Shown in pieces: positions 1-8,445 of a DNA stretch of 64,000 nt (its first letter is position 1; every line of letters begins with the position of its first letter). The notes under the pieces were generated by a model. That model ran no database searches. It was not told the DNA's origin and saw nothing but the letters and a program-made list of their open reading frames with translations. The position numbers were made by a program, and so were the translations under genes. Origin of the DNA: Bacteroidota bacterium (GTDB lineage Bacteria > Bacteroidota > Bacteroidia > Chitinophagales > Chitinophagaceae); contig JAFDZS010000009.1 in NCBI GenBank assembly GCA_018266775.1, forward strand, positions 85,886-149,885. Reading direction: 5' to 3'.

Positions 1-35
1 TAAGGGGTGACTCACCGTATGAAACAGTAAATTTT

Positions 36-2066
36 TTATTCCAGGTCTGTTGCAGTACGCAACACTACCGGTGCTTTGATAAAATCACGCGGGTATCTTT
101 TTGCGTAACGCAACAGGATACCCAAAAACTCCGGGTAGTTACGCAAGTGAATGCCCCTGCTCTTGACTGCTACAAAAAATGCCAGGCCAAAACTTACTGC
201 AAAATTCAGCAACCCGATCAGGCAAACACCCAATATAGTATAAGTCAATTCGGATGCACTCACTGCGTGATCCAGCCCAAAAAAACCAATGGCCGTATTG
301 GCCGCAGAAATGGTAATATGCCTGATATCGAAAGGCAGCCCAAATGTATTTCCAAAAAAACTGGCCATACCCAGGCAAAAGCCTAAGGCAATATTACCAA
401 TCAATGAGCCAAAGTGGTTTTCTATATAATGAATGATCTTAAACCAGCGCTTTTCACTAAATACTGTTTTGAAAGATGACAGGCTTCTCAGCCGGTCACC
501 CACTTTTCCATATACAATATAATTTTCCACGTAGCCTGCAATCAATCCGCTAACAAATAAAAAGAAACCGGTAATGCACGCATATAATAAGGCCATGCTG
601 TGAAAAGGGTGTTGTTCTTCCAGCAGGTGATGCGCTGCTGCGCCAGCGGCAATTTTTGTTCCCGTAATTTCAAAAAACAAAAAAGCCAATATATAAGTTA
701 ATGGAAATACCACCAGCAGGTTGCCGGTAAATGATGCCAGCTGTGTACGGCTTACCCTGGCAACGGTAATGGCCAGGTTGCGCAGGTCGGGTTGTTCACC
801 CATTTTTTGTACATCAAATGAACTGGCCAGGTTATTGGCCGTGTATGCGGGCTGTTTAGTAGCGAGTGTGGAACCAGTATCCTGTATCAAAATAAAACCC
901 AGCGAATAATTGGTACTGTATAAAACACCCTGCCACAGCGGCAGCAGTTGTAATTTAGTCAACAAGTTTTTAATGACCCCAATAAAGGAAATAATAACGC
1001 CGCCGCCCGCTGCACTCCAGAACATTTTCCAGAATTCTTTTCTTGTAGTGGTGATGTAATGTTCCCCTTTTCTGCCTCCATGTTCTGCAATTTGGTAAGC
1101 CAGGTAACCGGTATTCTCACTTACAAATTCACGTACAGAATTTTTTTTATTCTCATTATGCACCACGGTTTTGAAATAGTCCACAAAGCGTTCTGTGTCC
1201 AGGCTGTTGTCGCTGTCCAGCACGTCAATGATAATAAACATGCGGTTGATTTGCTGCTGCAACCGGGTAAGGATATACGTTTGTGCCAGGCTGGTGCCGT
1301 AAGTGGGCCGCTGATCATGTATCCATTGAATACTTTGATTGCAATTATGTAATGCCTCAACAGCATTGCTTAGTGTCATCCGTAATATTCCTGCATCCTT
1401 TCCGTTTTCATAGTCCTGCAGGTACTCGTTCACCATACGGTTTTGTTCAAGAAAAGGATAAATGGCATCCTCAAAATTTTCATAGCGGTGCGTCACTTCT
1501 TTTTCCAGTCCCAATGTAGTTATGCGGTAACTCAGCAACTGCACCGATTGCTGTAATTGTTTGATGAGTGAGGGTTCAGTAAGATTGATCTGTATGCCCA
1601 GCATTTCAAAAAACTGTTTCCACAATTTCGGGTCCATTCCTTCCACCCAGATATGATCGCTTCTCTTATAAAAAATCCTGTCGATCACATACAGGAAATT
1701 ATCAGGAGATTTTAATGGGGGTAAAATTTTATGTTTCAGTTTAGATTGCAATTCCTGAATAAAACCACGGCTGCTTACAATGCCGCTTTCTGTTAGTGCA
1801 GTTACAATATCTGTTTTTATAAATTGACTGAGCAACGCTTTACGCAGGGAAAATAAGGAACTCCTGTCCTGGCTGAGCTGGAACATTACTGCCTGAAATT
1901 TTAATTCGGCATCATTACTATTCCGGGGATTATCGGGCCTGATTTTTTTCATCAGTTCCACCAGGTAATCCAGGCTGCGGTTACCCACGTGCAAAGGCAA
2001 TACCACCGCCGGTTTTTTCCGGGATATACTACTGCTTTCTTTTCTTTTTTTTGTAAGCCGCAACAT
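36..2066 (-). CDS. Gcr-family ('site-specific recombinase') multi-pass membrane protein
   Basis: The protein has 676 aa and matches the family named after the gonococcal Gcr 'site-specific recombinase'. The N-terminal ~340 residues are soluble and helical. A membrane half follows, beginning near residue 350 with a glycine-rich segment (SAAGGGVIISF), then the family hallmark LATKQPAYTA at about 401-410, then several hydrophobic helices. No tyrosine- or serine-recombinase catalytic motif is visible, so the recombinase name is probably historical and the real role is unknown. The reading frame is open for a further 102 codons upstream, but that extension runs through the divergent clpS gene. I therefore chose the ATG at 2066, which gives the basic start MLRLTKKRKE. 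It is transcribed divergently from clpS. Confidence 0.8.
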   Translation of the reverse strand: MLRLTKKRKESSSISRKKPAVVLPLHVGNRSLDYLVELMKKIRPDNPRNSNDAELKFQAVMFQLSQDRSSLFSLRKALLSQFIKTDIVTALTESGIVSSRGFIQELQSKLKHKILPPLKSPDNFLYVIDRIFYKRSDHIWVEGMDPKLWKQFFEMLGIQINLTEPSLIKQLQQSVQLLSYRITTLGLEKEVTHRYENFEDAIYPFLEQNRMVNEYLQDYENGKDAGILRMTLSNAVEALHNCNQSIQWIHDQRPTYGTSLAQTYILTRLQQQINRMFIIIDVLDSDNSLDTERFVDYFKTVVHNENKKNSVREFVSENTGYLAYQIAEHGGRKGEHYITTTRKEFWKMFWSAAGGGVIISFIGVIKNLLTKLQLLPLWQGVLYSTNYSLGFILIQDTGSTLATKQPAYTANNLASSFDVQKMGEQPDLRNLAITVARVSRTQLASFTGNLLVVFPLTYILAFLFFEITGTKIAAGAAAHHLLEEQHPFHSMALLYACITGFFLFVSGLIAGYVENYIVYGKVGDRLRSLSSFKTVFSEKRWFKIIHYIENHFGSLIGNIALGFCLGMASFFGNTFGLPFDIRHITISAANTAIGFFGLDHAVSASELTYTILGVCLIGLLNFAVSFGLAFFVAVKSRGIHLRNYPEFLGILLRYAKRYPRDFIKAPVVLRTATDLE

Positions 2067-2184
2067 ATTTATGGGAATTAAGGATACAGCTGAATGAGTT
2101 ATATGGTAAAGACAATTATCATGCCTCAATTGTTGCAGGCTGCGCTGTTTTATCAAAAAAATCGTATTATTTTTGTGTAAACAG

Positions 2185-2487
2185 ATGAAAGCAGAACAAC
2201 CCCATACAGATACCCGCAGCTGGGAAGAAACCGATGTGCTGACTACATCGGGGGAAACCTGTTCGCTCATTGTCTGGAACGATGAACACAATACTTTTGA
2301 ATGGGTAATAGAAACATTGATGGAAGTTTGCGGGCATACGGAACAGCAGGCTGAACAATGCAGTATGATCATTCACACCAAAGGTAAGTATGCCGTTAAA
2401 GAAGGCAGTTACGACACCCTGAAGCCCCAGTGCGATGCGATTACTGAAAGGGGCATTAATGCAACCATTGAAGTATTTGAAGTGTAA
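2185..2487 (+). CDS. clpS: ATP-dependent Clp protease adaptor ClpS
   Basis: This 100-aa protein is the N-end-rule adaptor that delivers substrates to ClpAP or ClpCP in the cytoplasm. The core fold is clear: LIVWNDEHNTFEWVIETL at about 28-45 contains the Asn32-Asp33 pair that binds the substrate N-terminus, and IIHTKGKYAV at about 62-71 contains the conserved His. The C-terminal beta strand ends INATIEV. The length is normal for the family. A TTG four codons upstream is in frame, but the ATG at 2185 is the better start. A -7-like TATTTTTG lies at 2168-2175, very close to the start. It leads a small gene set with the next two genes. Confidence 0.92.
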   Translation: MKAEQPHTDTRSWEETDVLTTSGETCSLIVWNDEHNTFEWVIETLMEVCGHTEQQAEQCSMIIHTKGKYAVKEGSYDTLKPQCDAITERGINATIEVFEV

Positions 2488-2535
2488 GTACTTTGCTGCT
2501 GAATACAATTTGATTTTCTTTTTTAAATTATTGTT

Positions 2536-2919
2536 ATGAAGGAATACATGCTGCTCATCCGCAATGAAGGTGATGGCAAAGCAGGATTATCCGCAGCTGA
2601 TCATCTTTCATTTATACAACAATGCGAAGTTTATATTGGTAAATTAAAAAGTAAACAGCAGCTGATTGCGGCGCAACCGTTGTTACGGGAAGGTGTTATC
2701 ATCGAAAAAAATGATGATCACTGGCAGGAACAACCTGTAAGCATTGCCGGCACCATACAGGTGGGCTATTATCATATTCTTGCCAACAGCCTTGATGAAG
2801 CCATACAAATTGCAAAAGAAAATCCTGAGTTCAGTTATGTGCCATCGGCAAGCATTGAAGTAAGGCCAATAAAAACGATAGAGCAGGAAACAGCATTTGT
2901 CTACCCCGGAGCAAAATAG
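2536..2919 (+). CDS. YCII-related (DGPF-type) small protein
   Basis: The 127-aa protein belongs to the YCII-related superfamily of small dimeric ferredoxin-fold proteins, often found with ECF sigma factors or as stand-alone genes. The start MKEYMLLIRNEG is the typical first strand. The segment GYYHILANSLDEAIQIAKENPEF at about 75-97 is the conserved hydrophobic strand and helix in which an aspartate-glutamate pair precedes 'AIQIAKENP', and SIEVRPI forms the last strand. No enzymatic role can be assigned. It lies 48 bp after clpS and 2 bp before the next gene, so all three are probably co-transcribed. Confidence 0.75.
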   Translation: MKEYMLLIRNEGDGKAGLSAADHLSFIQQCEVYIGKLKSKQQLIAAQPLLREGVIIEKNDDHWQEQPVSIAGTIQVGYYHILANSLDEAIQIAKENPEFSYVPSASIEVRPIKTIEQETAFVYPGAK

Positions 2920-2921
2920 TT

Positions 2922-3371
2922 ATGCCGTTCAGTTTTACAGCTGTCATCTATAAAAATGGGATTAATCTCTGTGTGGATGTGCCTTTGCATATTACAAATG
3001 CAATAACCGGCAAAAAAGGTTTTATCAAGATCAGGGGCACGCTGCGTAAACATTTTTTTCAGCAAACATTGGTGCCCGTTGCCAACGCACCTTACCGGTT
3101 GTTTGTAAATGGTATTATGCTGAAAGGCGCAGCTGTGGGTGAAGGCGACCGGGTACGTTTTACCATTGAACCGGATGAAGCGCCACCAGAATATCCCATA
3201 CCAGCGGCATTACTGCTGCAATTGAAACGGCATAAATTATTGCAGGCATTTGAATCATTAACGCCATCAAGACAAAAAGAAATTAACCGGTATATTGGTG
3301 CATTGAAAACTGGTACAGTGATTGAAAAGAATATCAGTAAAGTGATTACCTCACTAAAAATGAAAACTTAG
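2922..3371 (+). CDS. DUF1905 / YdeI-OmpD-associated family protein
   Basis: This 149-aa protein combines two modules often found fused. The N-terminal ~90 residues look like a DUF1905 beta-barrel (strands around GFIKIRGTLRKHFF and YRLFVNGIMLKGAAVGEGDRVRF). The C-terminal ~55 residues resemble the YdeI/OmpD-associated helical module, with LTPSRQKEINRYIGALKT as its signature. The family's biochemical role is unclear, though distant members have been linked to bacteriocin protection. It starts 2 bp after the YCII gene, so translation is probably coupled. The downstream neighbour is convergent and no obvious terminator hairpin was seen in the 58-bp gap. Confidence 0.72.
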   Translation: MPFSFTAVIYKNGINLCVDVPLHITNAITGKKGFIKIRGTLRKHFFQQTLVPVANAPYRLFVNGIMLKGAAVGEGDRVRFTIEPDEAPPEYPIPAALLLQLKRHKLLQAFESLTPSRQKEINRYIGALKTGTVIEKNISKVITSLKMKT

Positions 3372-3429
3372 TTTACGCGTGATTCACCACAATCATTTGA
3401 AAGCCCGAAAATGCTGTTACTATATTGCG

Positions 3430-5643
3430 TTACAATTTTACCCCAAATGAAATATTGAATGTTCTGCCATCAGCCGGTAAAATTCCGGGGCCCGGATACA
3501 TCGTAATTCTGCGGTTAAAATATTTTTCGTTGGTGAGGTTATTAATGCCTGCTGCAATATGGTATCGCTTATTAAGATTGAAGTTTGCGGTAACATCCAT
3601 CACATGCCATGCAGGCACAACACCAATCACTCCGTTACTACTGAATTCTGTATTAAATGCATCGTTATAGGTTTTGCTGGTATACGTATGCTGCAGTTCA
3701 ATATTAAAATTTTTGAGCAGCAGTTTAACACCGCATTTATTTACCCATGCTGGTGCGTTTTCCACATCATTACCTGCAATACTTTTATTAACACCTGCCT
3801 GGTTGATCATACCGCTTTTGTAATGTGCATCATTATACGCAAGCGAATTAAATACTTTCACATCCACTTGCGTCACATCCGGCGCAAACCATTTCATCAA
3901 AGACAATTCACCAAATGCTTCCACGCCTTTAATTACGGCATTGCCAATATTGGTGGTAAATAAATACGGATTACCTCCGCCTGCTGGCGTTTGGGAAACC
4001 AGCCCGATCTTATTACCATAATACAGGTAAAATGCATTCACTTCAAACTGCAATATATTTTTGGCACGGCCACGCCATCCGAGGTCAATATCATACCCCT
4101 TGCTGTCTTTCAATGCCGGATCAATTTTATCCAGCCTGTCTGCTGGTGTAATATTGGCATAGAGATAAGGCCTGTACGCCTGGGAAATATTACCATATAA
4201 TTGCGTGGCGGCGCTTAACTGGTATTGTATTCCTGTACCAAACAATGGAAAATTTCTTGTGCTGCGGTATGCAACCGCTGTTGATGCATTATTGATCACG
4301 CCATCAAGATTCGTTTTAATGATCTCGTACCTTACTCCCGGTGTTACTGATAATTTTGAAGACAGCCTGAAAATATTTTCCGCAAACATAGCATAGTTGG
4401 TAGTTGTCAAATGCAGGTCAATACCATAAGGTTTGGTTAACGACAAGTCAAAATCGCCTGCAGTGGTACCAACACCCTTCTGTCTTCTTTTTGTTAATTC
4501 AGTAAAGTATCTAATACCTGCTGAGAATGCTTGTGCATTTTTTCCCATGGTATATTGGTGCAGCAACCTGGCTTCTGCGGTGATTCCTTTGTAATAGTCC
4601 CTGTCTACCTGCCGGGGATTGTACGTGCCGAGTGCTGTATTTACGGTATCGGCAATATTGCCGGCGTTAATAAACTGTACACTGTTGCGTTGCCCGGTAA
4701 CAGAATGTACTGTTGTTTCCAATTTCGTGTTAGCATTAATGTTATACTTAAACAGCAATGCTGGTATATTGATCACTGGTTGAAAATAATTTCTTGCCCT
4801 TTCTGATTGTGTCGGGTTGGCTTTAAACTGTGCGTCGGTTAAACCTCCTGCGATCTGCTGTACATATTCCATCCGGGAAAACTCCGCTGCAATATTCATT
4901 TTGGCATTTACCTGGTAGCCAATATGGGCATAATAAGAGTGGTAATCGAATTGTGCATTATTCCTCCAGCCATCTCCATGGCGGTAATCATAAAAAGTAT
5001 AATAGTTCCATTTGCCCACGGTACCACCCACTGCATTATAAGAATTGAATAAATTATTGGATCCCACTGTTTGTTCTGTTTCCACTGCAACCGGCTTGGT
5101 ACTGTCACCCTGTTTCAATGTATAATTCAGCATGCCGCCAAACTGGGGGCCAAACTGCAGTGCAGCAGAACCCCGCACCAGTTGTATTTCTTCAATGGCC
5201 TGCATAGGTACGGTATAATGATTTTCGGGGTAACCAAAAATATCTGAATTGGTATTGTATCCATTCTGCCGCATATTCATTTCGATGGAACGATGGGCAT
5301 CGGTTCCCCTGGTGCCAATATTCATTTGTGTACCGGCTCCATCCATTTCCCATAAAGTCAAACCGGGTATCCGTGCCAGTACGGTACGGCCATTATTCAA
5401 TTGCACACCAGCTGTATTGTTAGACAGTTGCAGCAGGTTGGTGCGCTTGCCGGCGTAAATTACCGTTCCTTTACTATCAGGTAAAAATACTGCATCAGAA
5501 TTTCTTAGTAATGTATTAATCGTAATGCTGTCCAGCATTTTGTTGAAAGCAGAATCAGTTCCGGGTACTTTCTTTCTGGGTTGTTGTGCAAAAGCCTGGA
5601 GGGTTAAACCGGCAAACAGCAGTACTAATAATTTTTTTCTCAT
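3430..5643 (-). CDS. FecA-like TonB-dependent outer-membrane receptor
   Basis: The mature protein would be an outer-membrane gated barrel importing a chelated metal or other ligand with TonB energy. A signal peptide (MRKKLLVLLFAGLTLQAFAQ) is followed directly by a plug domain with VQLNNGRTVLARIPGLTLW and EEIQLVRGSAALQFGPQFGGMLNY, then the 22-strand barrel region. The C-terminus (RRITMYPGPGILPADGRTF...SFGVKL) is typical of receptors annotated as Fe(3+)-dicitrate transporters. There is no CarboxypepD-like N-terminal domain, which separates it from SusC proteins. The frame is open 17 codons further upstream, but the ATG at 5643 starts the signal peptide. It is the last gene of a minus-strand cluster with two haloperoxidase-like lipoproteins. 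The ligand cannot be read from the sequence. Confidence 0.85.
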   Translation of the reverse strand: MRKKLLVLLFAGLTLQAFAQQPRKKVPGTDSAFNKMLDSITINTLLRNSDAVFLPDSKGTVIYAGKRTNLLQLSNNTAGVQLNNGRTVLARIPGLTLWEMDGAGTQMNIGTRGTDAHRSIEMNMRQNGYNTNSDIFGYPENHYTVPMQAIEEIQLVRGSAALQFGPQFGGMLNYTLKQGDSTKPVAVETEQTVGSNNLFNSYNAVGGTVGKWNYYTFYDYRHGDGWRNNAQFDYHSYYAHIGYQVNAKMNIAAEFSRMEYVQQIAGGLTDAQFKANPTQSERARNYFQPVINIPALLFKYNINANTKLETTVHSVTGQRNSVQFINAGNIADTVNTALGTYNPRQVDRDYYKGITAEARLLHQYTMGKNAQAFSAGIRYFTELTKRRQKGVGTTAGDFDLSLTKPYGIDLHLTTTNYAMFAENIFRLSSKLSVTPGVRYEIIKTNLDGVINNASTAVAYRSTRNFPLFGTGIQYQLSAATQLYGNISQAYRPYLYANITPADRLDKIDPALKDSKGYDIDLGWRGRAKNILQFEVNAFYLYYGNKIGLVSQTPAGGGNPYLFTTNIGNAVIKGVEAFGELSLMKWFAPDVTQVDVKVFNSLAYNDAHYKSGMINQAGVNKSIAGNDVENAPAWVNKCGVKLLLKNFNIELQHTYTSKTYNDAFNTEFSSNGVIGVVPAWHVMDVTANFNLNKRYHIAAGINNLTNEKYFNRRITMYPGPGILPADGRTFNISFGVKL

Positions 5644-5663
5644 TCCTGACAATTTTAGCGTTA

Positions 5664-5671
5664 CAAAATTA
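5664..5671 (-). promoter_or_regulatory. Possible -7 element for the TonB receptor gene
   Basis: On the minus strand TAATTTTG fits the Bacteroidota -7 consensus TAnnTTTG. A TTG lies about 20 bases further upstream, and the receptor ATG lies about 20 bases downstream. This would let the receptor be transcribed separately from the haloperoxidase gene upstream. It is a pattern match only. Confidence 0.35.
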
Positions 5672-5730
5672 ATATCGTTTGATAAATGCACCAATGACCT
5701 TTCTCACTTTTCCCAAAGAACCGTACTACC

Positions 5731-5754
5731 GGCCCTGCTTAGACAAGCAGGGCC
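5731..5754. terminator. Perfect 10-bp hairpin between haloperoxidase and TonB genes
   Basis: GGCCCTGCTT and AAGCAGGGCC form a perfect 10-bp stem closed by the loop AGAC. It sits between the stop of the haloperoxidase gene and the possible receptor promoter. There is no T-run on the minus-strand side, so it may be a 3'-end stabiliser or an attenuator rather than a classic intrinsic terminator. Confidence 0.5.
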
Positions 5755-5797
5755 ATAGCAGATACGATTTTTGTTACCAAACGATTGTTCATTTATT

Positions 5798-7351
5798 TTA
5801 TTCAGCGCCATCTGTATGCCCACGGCTTACAGCATAGCTGCCTACTTTATTTCCTGTTGTTAGCCCCACTACGCAATCACTTCTGAAATGTATCGCCCCA
5901 TACATCCTCGACAGAGATGCTTCATTTGCCATATCGGTAAACTGTTGTGCTTTGTCCGGAACGATATAACCCAATACAGTACTCGCTGCTCCGCTGAAAG
6001 TGCTGTGCCCGCTTATATATGCAGGGAAGTTGGGTAACCCTATATCTGTTTTGATACGGGTGTCCATCTGCATGGGTCTTGGGTTGAAATAATAAAACTT
6101 TGTATCCCAGCAGGCGACGGCTGCATCCATGAGGCTCATATTCAGCAAGGCCAAATTGCGGGCCCACCTCGCTTCACTGAAATTTAATTTTACAAATTCC
6201 GAAGCAGCAATATAGTTCCAGTGGCCTGGTGGTGTATACGTGCCCACACCATCAGACCAAAATGTGGCTATTGCCTTCTGTTCACGGGTAAGATTTTTTT
6301 GTATCTGGTATATTTCCTCCGTTTCGTTTTTAAATTGGGCTGAAGTGGTGGATGGGGGCGGCCCCGGCCTGATGGAAGTTACCATGGTCAACGAATCGAA
6401 CAACCATGTTTTTACTTTACTGAATAAAGGCAGCATTGGCGGGCGCCTGGGCGACTCCTGGCTGTACCAGGGCACTTCACCTTTTGCCATGGCATCTGTT
6501 TCAAACTGGGTCCACTGTGTTTGCGTACCTGCTGCTGCACCTGCACGGTCGCCACGGGCACGGGTGATGAACTTGGCTGCAATGGCTCTTCCGAGCGATT
6601 CACCGGCATCAATATCACTGCGTACATTCATTCCCGCTATCAGCCTGGCTTTTTTATGTTCGTCTGCTTTCTGGTCAATAAAGTCCTGGTCGCCGGGAAA
6701 CATCAGTTTTAAAATTTCTTCTGAAGCACCCAGCACCACCGCATCTTCGCTGGGGTAAGAAGGTAATGTCGATTTAGGCAGCAGTGTTTGAATGGTTCCA
6801 TCTACAGTAAAGGGCGCTGCACGGTTGTACAACGATTTATAATAGTAACATGCAATACAGGCATCGTATTGCGCAGCACTAAGGTAAGCATAAGCCCTTG
6901 CCGCATAAGGCGGGTTGGCAAAAGGAAAAAGCGGGTACGCTAAAGGGTTATTGGCACTGGGCAAAGGATAAGTACCATCCGGGTTTTGATACGGGGGTAC
7001 GTTATGTTTGGCCACCAGTTCCCGCATAATCTCATTCCACCGCAGCACTGCGCCTGCACCCCAGTATTTCACCAGTTCCTGCTCACCCCCGGTAATATTA
7101 TTTTGGAAACTTTTGATCTCGCTGAGCTGTAATACATAATCAGGAGATGAAGTGGCAATGGGCGCTGCACAGGGAAATTCGCCTGCAGAAGCCAGCAGCA
7201 AAGGTTTCCATGTACCGGCGTTGGCATCATTGCGGGTGGGGTTAATGGCTGGATAATCTGCATTTGCTTCCTGTATTTTTTTAGAACAGGAATTGAATGA
7301 CACCACAGTTATAACGGTGATGACGATGATATAGGCAAATATTTTTTTCAT
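5798..7351 (-). CDS. Vanadium-dependent haloperoxidase / PAP2-type lipoprotein (copy 1)
   Basis: This 517-aa exported protein belongs to the vanadate-dependent haloperoxidase / PAP2 acid phosphatase superfamily. A lipobox (SFNSC, Cys about 22) predicts a lipoprotein. The vanadate or phosphate pocket is complete. Lys418 and Arg425 sit in K-x6-R (KFYYFNPRP), Ser447-Gly448-His449 form the SGH motif, and Arg482 and His488 sit in R-x5-H (SRMYGAIHF). The K-x6-R and R-x5-H spacings equal those of fungal vanadium chloroperoxidase. Whether it oxidises halide or acts as a phosphatase cannot be told from these residues. It lies between an outer-membrane barrel gene (52-bp gap) and the TonB receptor gene. 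A second, diverged copy lies at 9549-10880. Confidence 0.83.
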   Translation of the reverse strand: MKKIFAYIIVITVITVVSFNSCSKKIQEANADYPAINPTRNDANAGTWKPLLLASAGEFPCAAPIATSSPDYVLQLSEIKSFQNNITGGEQELVKYWGAGAVLRWNEIMRELVAKHNVPPYQNPDGTYPLPSANNPLAYPLFPFANPPYAARAYAYLSAAQYDACIACYYYKSLYNRAAPFTVDGTIQTLLPKSTLPSYPSEDAVVLGASEEILKLMFPGDQDFIDQKADEHKKARLIAGMNVRSDIDAGESLGRAIAAKFITRARGDRAGAAAGTQTQWTQFETDAMAKGEVPWYSQESPRRPPMLPLFSKVKTWLFDSLTMVTSIRPGPPPSTTSAQFKNETEEIYQIQKNLTREQKAIATFWSDGVGTYTPPGHWNYIAASEFVKLNFSEARWARNLALLNMSLMDAAVACWDTKFYYFNPRPMQMDTRIKTDIGLPNFPAYISGHSTFSGAASTVLGYIVPDKAQQFTDMANEASLSRMYGAIHFRSDCVVGLTTGNKVGSYAVSRGHTDGAE

Positions 7352-7366
7352 TGTTGTAAATTTTCA

Positions 7367-7385
7367 TGCTGCGTTTACCGCAGCA
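7367..7385. other. 7-bp intergenic hairpin
   Basis: TGCTGCG and CGCAGCA form a 7-bp stem around the loop TTTAC in the 52-bp gap between a barrel gene and a haloperoxidase gene. There is no adjacent T-run. It is one of three intergenic hairpins in this cluster. Confidence 0.35.
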
Positions 7386-7403
7386 ATGGTGATGAAATGA
7401 AGG

Positions 7404-8360
7404 TTAGTGTTTGTCCTTGGTATCTTCCTTCTTCTTTTTCTTACTCAAATCAAAAATGTAAAACACACCTCCTCCAAAACTGGTTGACTGCCCAACGTTT
7501 CTGCCTGCAATGGTAGTATTTGCATCGGCTACAAATGATAAGCCGTTTACAAAATCCGTATCATATTTTACATGCAGTGCCAGTTTGGTGGCATCCATAT
7601 TATTACTTACAAAGGGCATATTGTTTTTGGTAATGTCGAAACCACCGAGTGTGCTGAATTTATCTACAATACCTTCCACAATCCATGTACTGCTGCGGTA
7701 ACCAATCCTGAAGTTGACATCGCTGGCATCGGGCATTTTTACTTCGTTGGTATAATGCATTTCAGTGGTGTAATAAGTGTTCCTGTCTAATGTTACATTA
7801 CTGCGCAGCATATATGTACCCGAAATGGTGGCGAACCAGTCTCCCATTTCATAATCAGCCATCACCCGTAAAGAACCCGTTTTACTATGCAGCCCTATAG
7901 CCGTTGGCATCAGGTCAATATAATAATTCGTTACCGGGTTGGAATACCCCCCCAGCAGTATCGCTTTTAAATTTCCTTTCCCTATCATTTTTTCTTTTGC
8001 CACCCATTTTACCCAAAAGCTCAGATCCTGCAGACCTTTTTGCCCTTTCAGGTTTCCTGCGTTTGCCCGGGTGGAAATATAAGGCAAACCGAATAGTACA
8101 TTTAGTTTATCGTTTATACCATAATTACCCATAATTGCAGCAGTTGTGGCACTTACAGTACCCAGGTTGGCATTATCTCTTTTATAAGTACCTTCCCAGT
8201 AATTTTTCCAGCTGCTTTTCGAAACAGTTGGACCCACGCAGAAAAAATTCTTCTGCATTAAAATACCATCAATATCCGTTTGGGCAATGGCAGATGGTTT
8301 GAAAATGATCAGGCATAACAATAACCCAAACATTTTCACGGCGGTGAAAATCTTTTTCAT
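7404..8360 (-). CDS. Outer-membrane beta-barrel protein (transporter-like, MetA-type fold)
   Basis: The protein has 318 aa. It has a signal peptide (cleavage near IAQTDI, about residue 27) and alternating amphipathic strands throughout, for example KLNVLFGLPYIS, GLQDLSFWVKWVA and DVNFRIGYRSSTW. This suits a small outer-membrane barrel of the broad 'phenol-degradation MetA-like' group. It ends with the hydrophobic strand GGGVFYIFDL and then an unusual lysine-rich tail (KKKKKEDTKDKH). The substrate is unknown. It lies between the second barrel gene, from which it is separated by a strong hairpin, and haloperoxidase copy 1. Its place in the cluster suggests passage of a substrate or product of the haloperoxidase-like enzymes. 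Confidence 0.65.
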   Translation of the reverse strand: MKKIFTAVKMFGLLLCLIIFKPSAIAQTDIDGILMQKNFFCVGPTVSKSSWKNYWEGTYKRDNANLGTVSATTAAIMGNYGINDKLNVLFGLPYISTRANAGNLKGQKGLQDLSFWVKWVAKEKMIGKGNLKAILLGGYSNPVTNYYIDLMPTAIGLHSKTGSLRVMADYEMGDWFATISGTYMLRSNVTLDRNTYYTTEMHYTNEVKMPDASDVNFRIGYRSSTWIVEGIVDKFSTLGGFDITKNNMPFVSNNMDATKLALHVKYDTDFVNGLSFVADANTTIAGRNVGQSTSFGGGVFYIFDLSKKKKKEDTKDKH

Positions 8361-8389
8361 GATGTTTAATTTTGGTGATGCGGCAGCGG

Positions 8390-8425
8390 GTTTCTTTCGT
8401 ACAGCCGTAACTGTACGAAAGAAAC
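8390..8425. other. Perfect 15-bp hairpin between two barrel genes
   Basis: GTTTCTTTCGTACAG (8390-8404) and CTGTACGAAAGAAAC (8411-8425) are perfectly complementary, with a six-base loop CCGTAA. No T-run follows on either strand. It could be an RNA processing or stability element, an attenuator, or a protein-binding palindrome inside the operon. Confidence 0.6.
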
Positions 8426-8445
8426 TGAATGATGTTACTAAATGA

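Noticed and set aside
2067-2372. N-terminal extension of the Gcr-family protein
   Set aside because: The extension is read antisense through clpS and its promoter and has no conserved features.
2536-3371. YCII and YdeI-like genes as a toxin-antitoxin or bacteriocin-immunity pair
   Set aside because: Both families are common housekeeping-type small proteins, and nothing in the sequence indicates a toxin.
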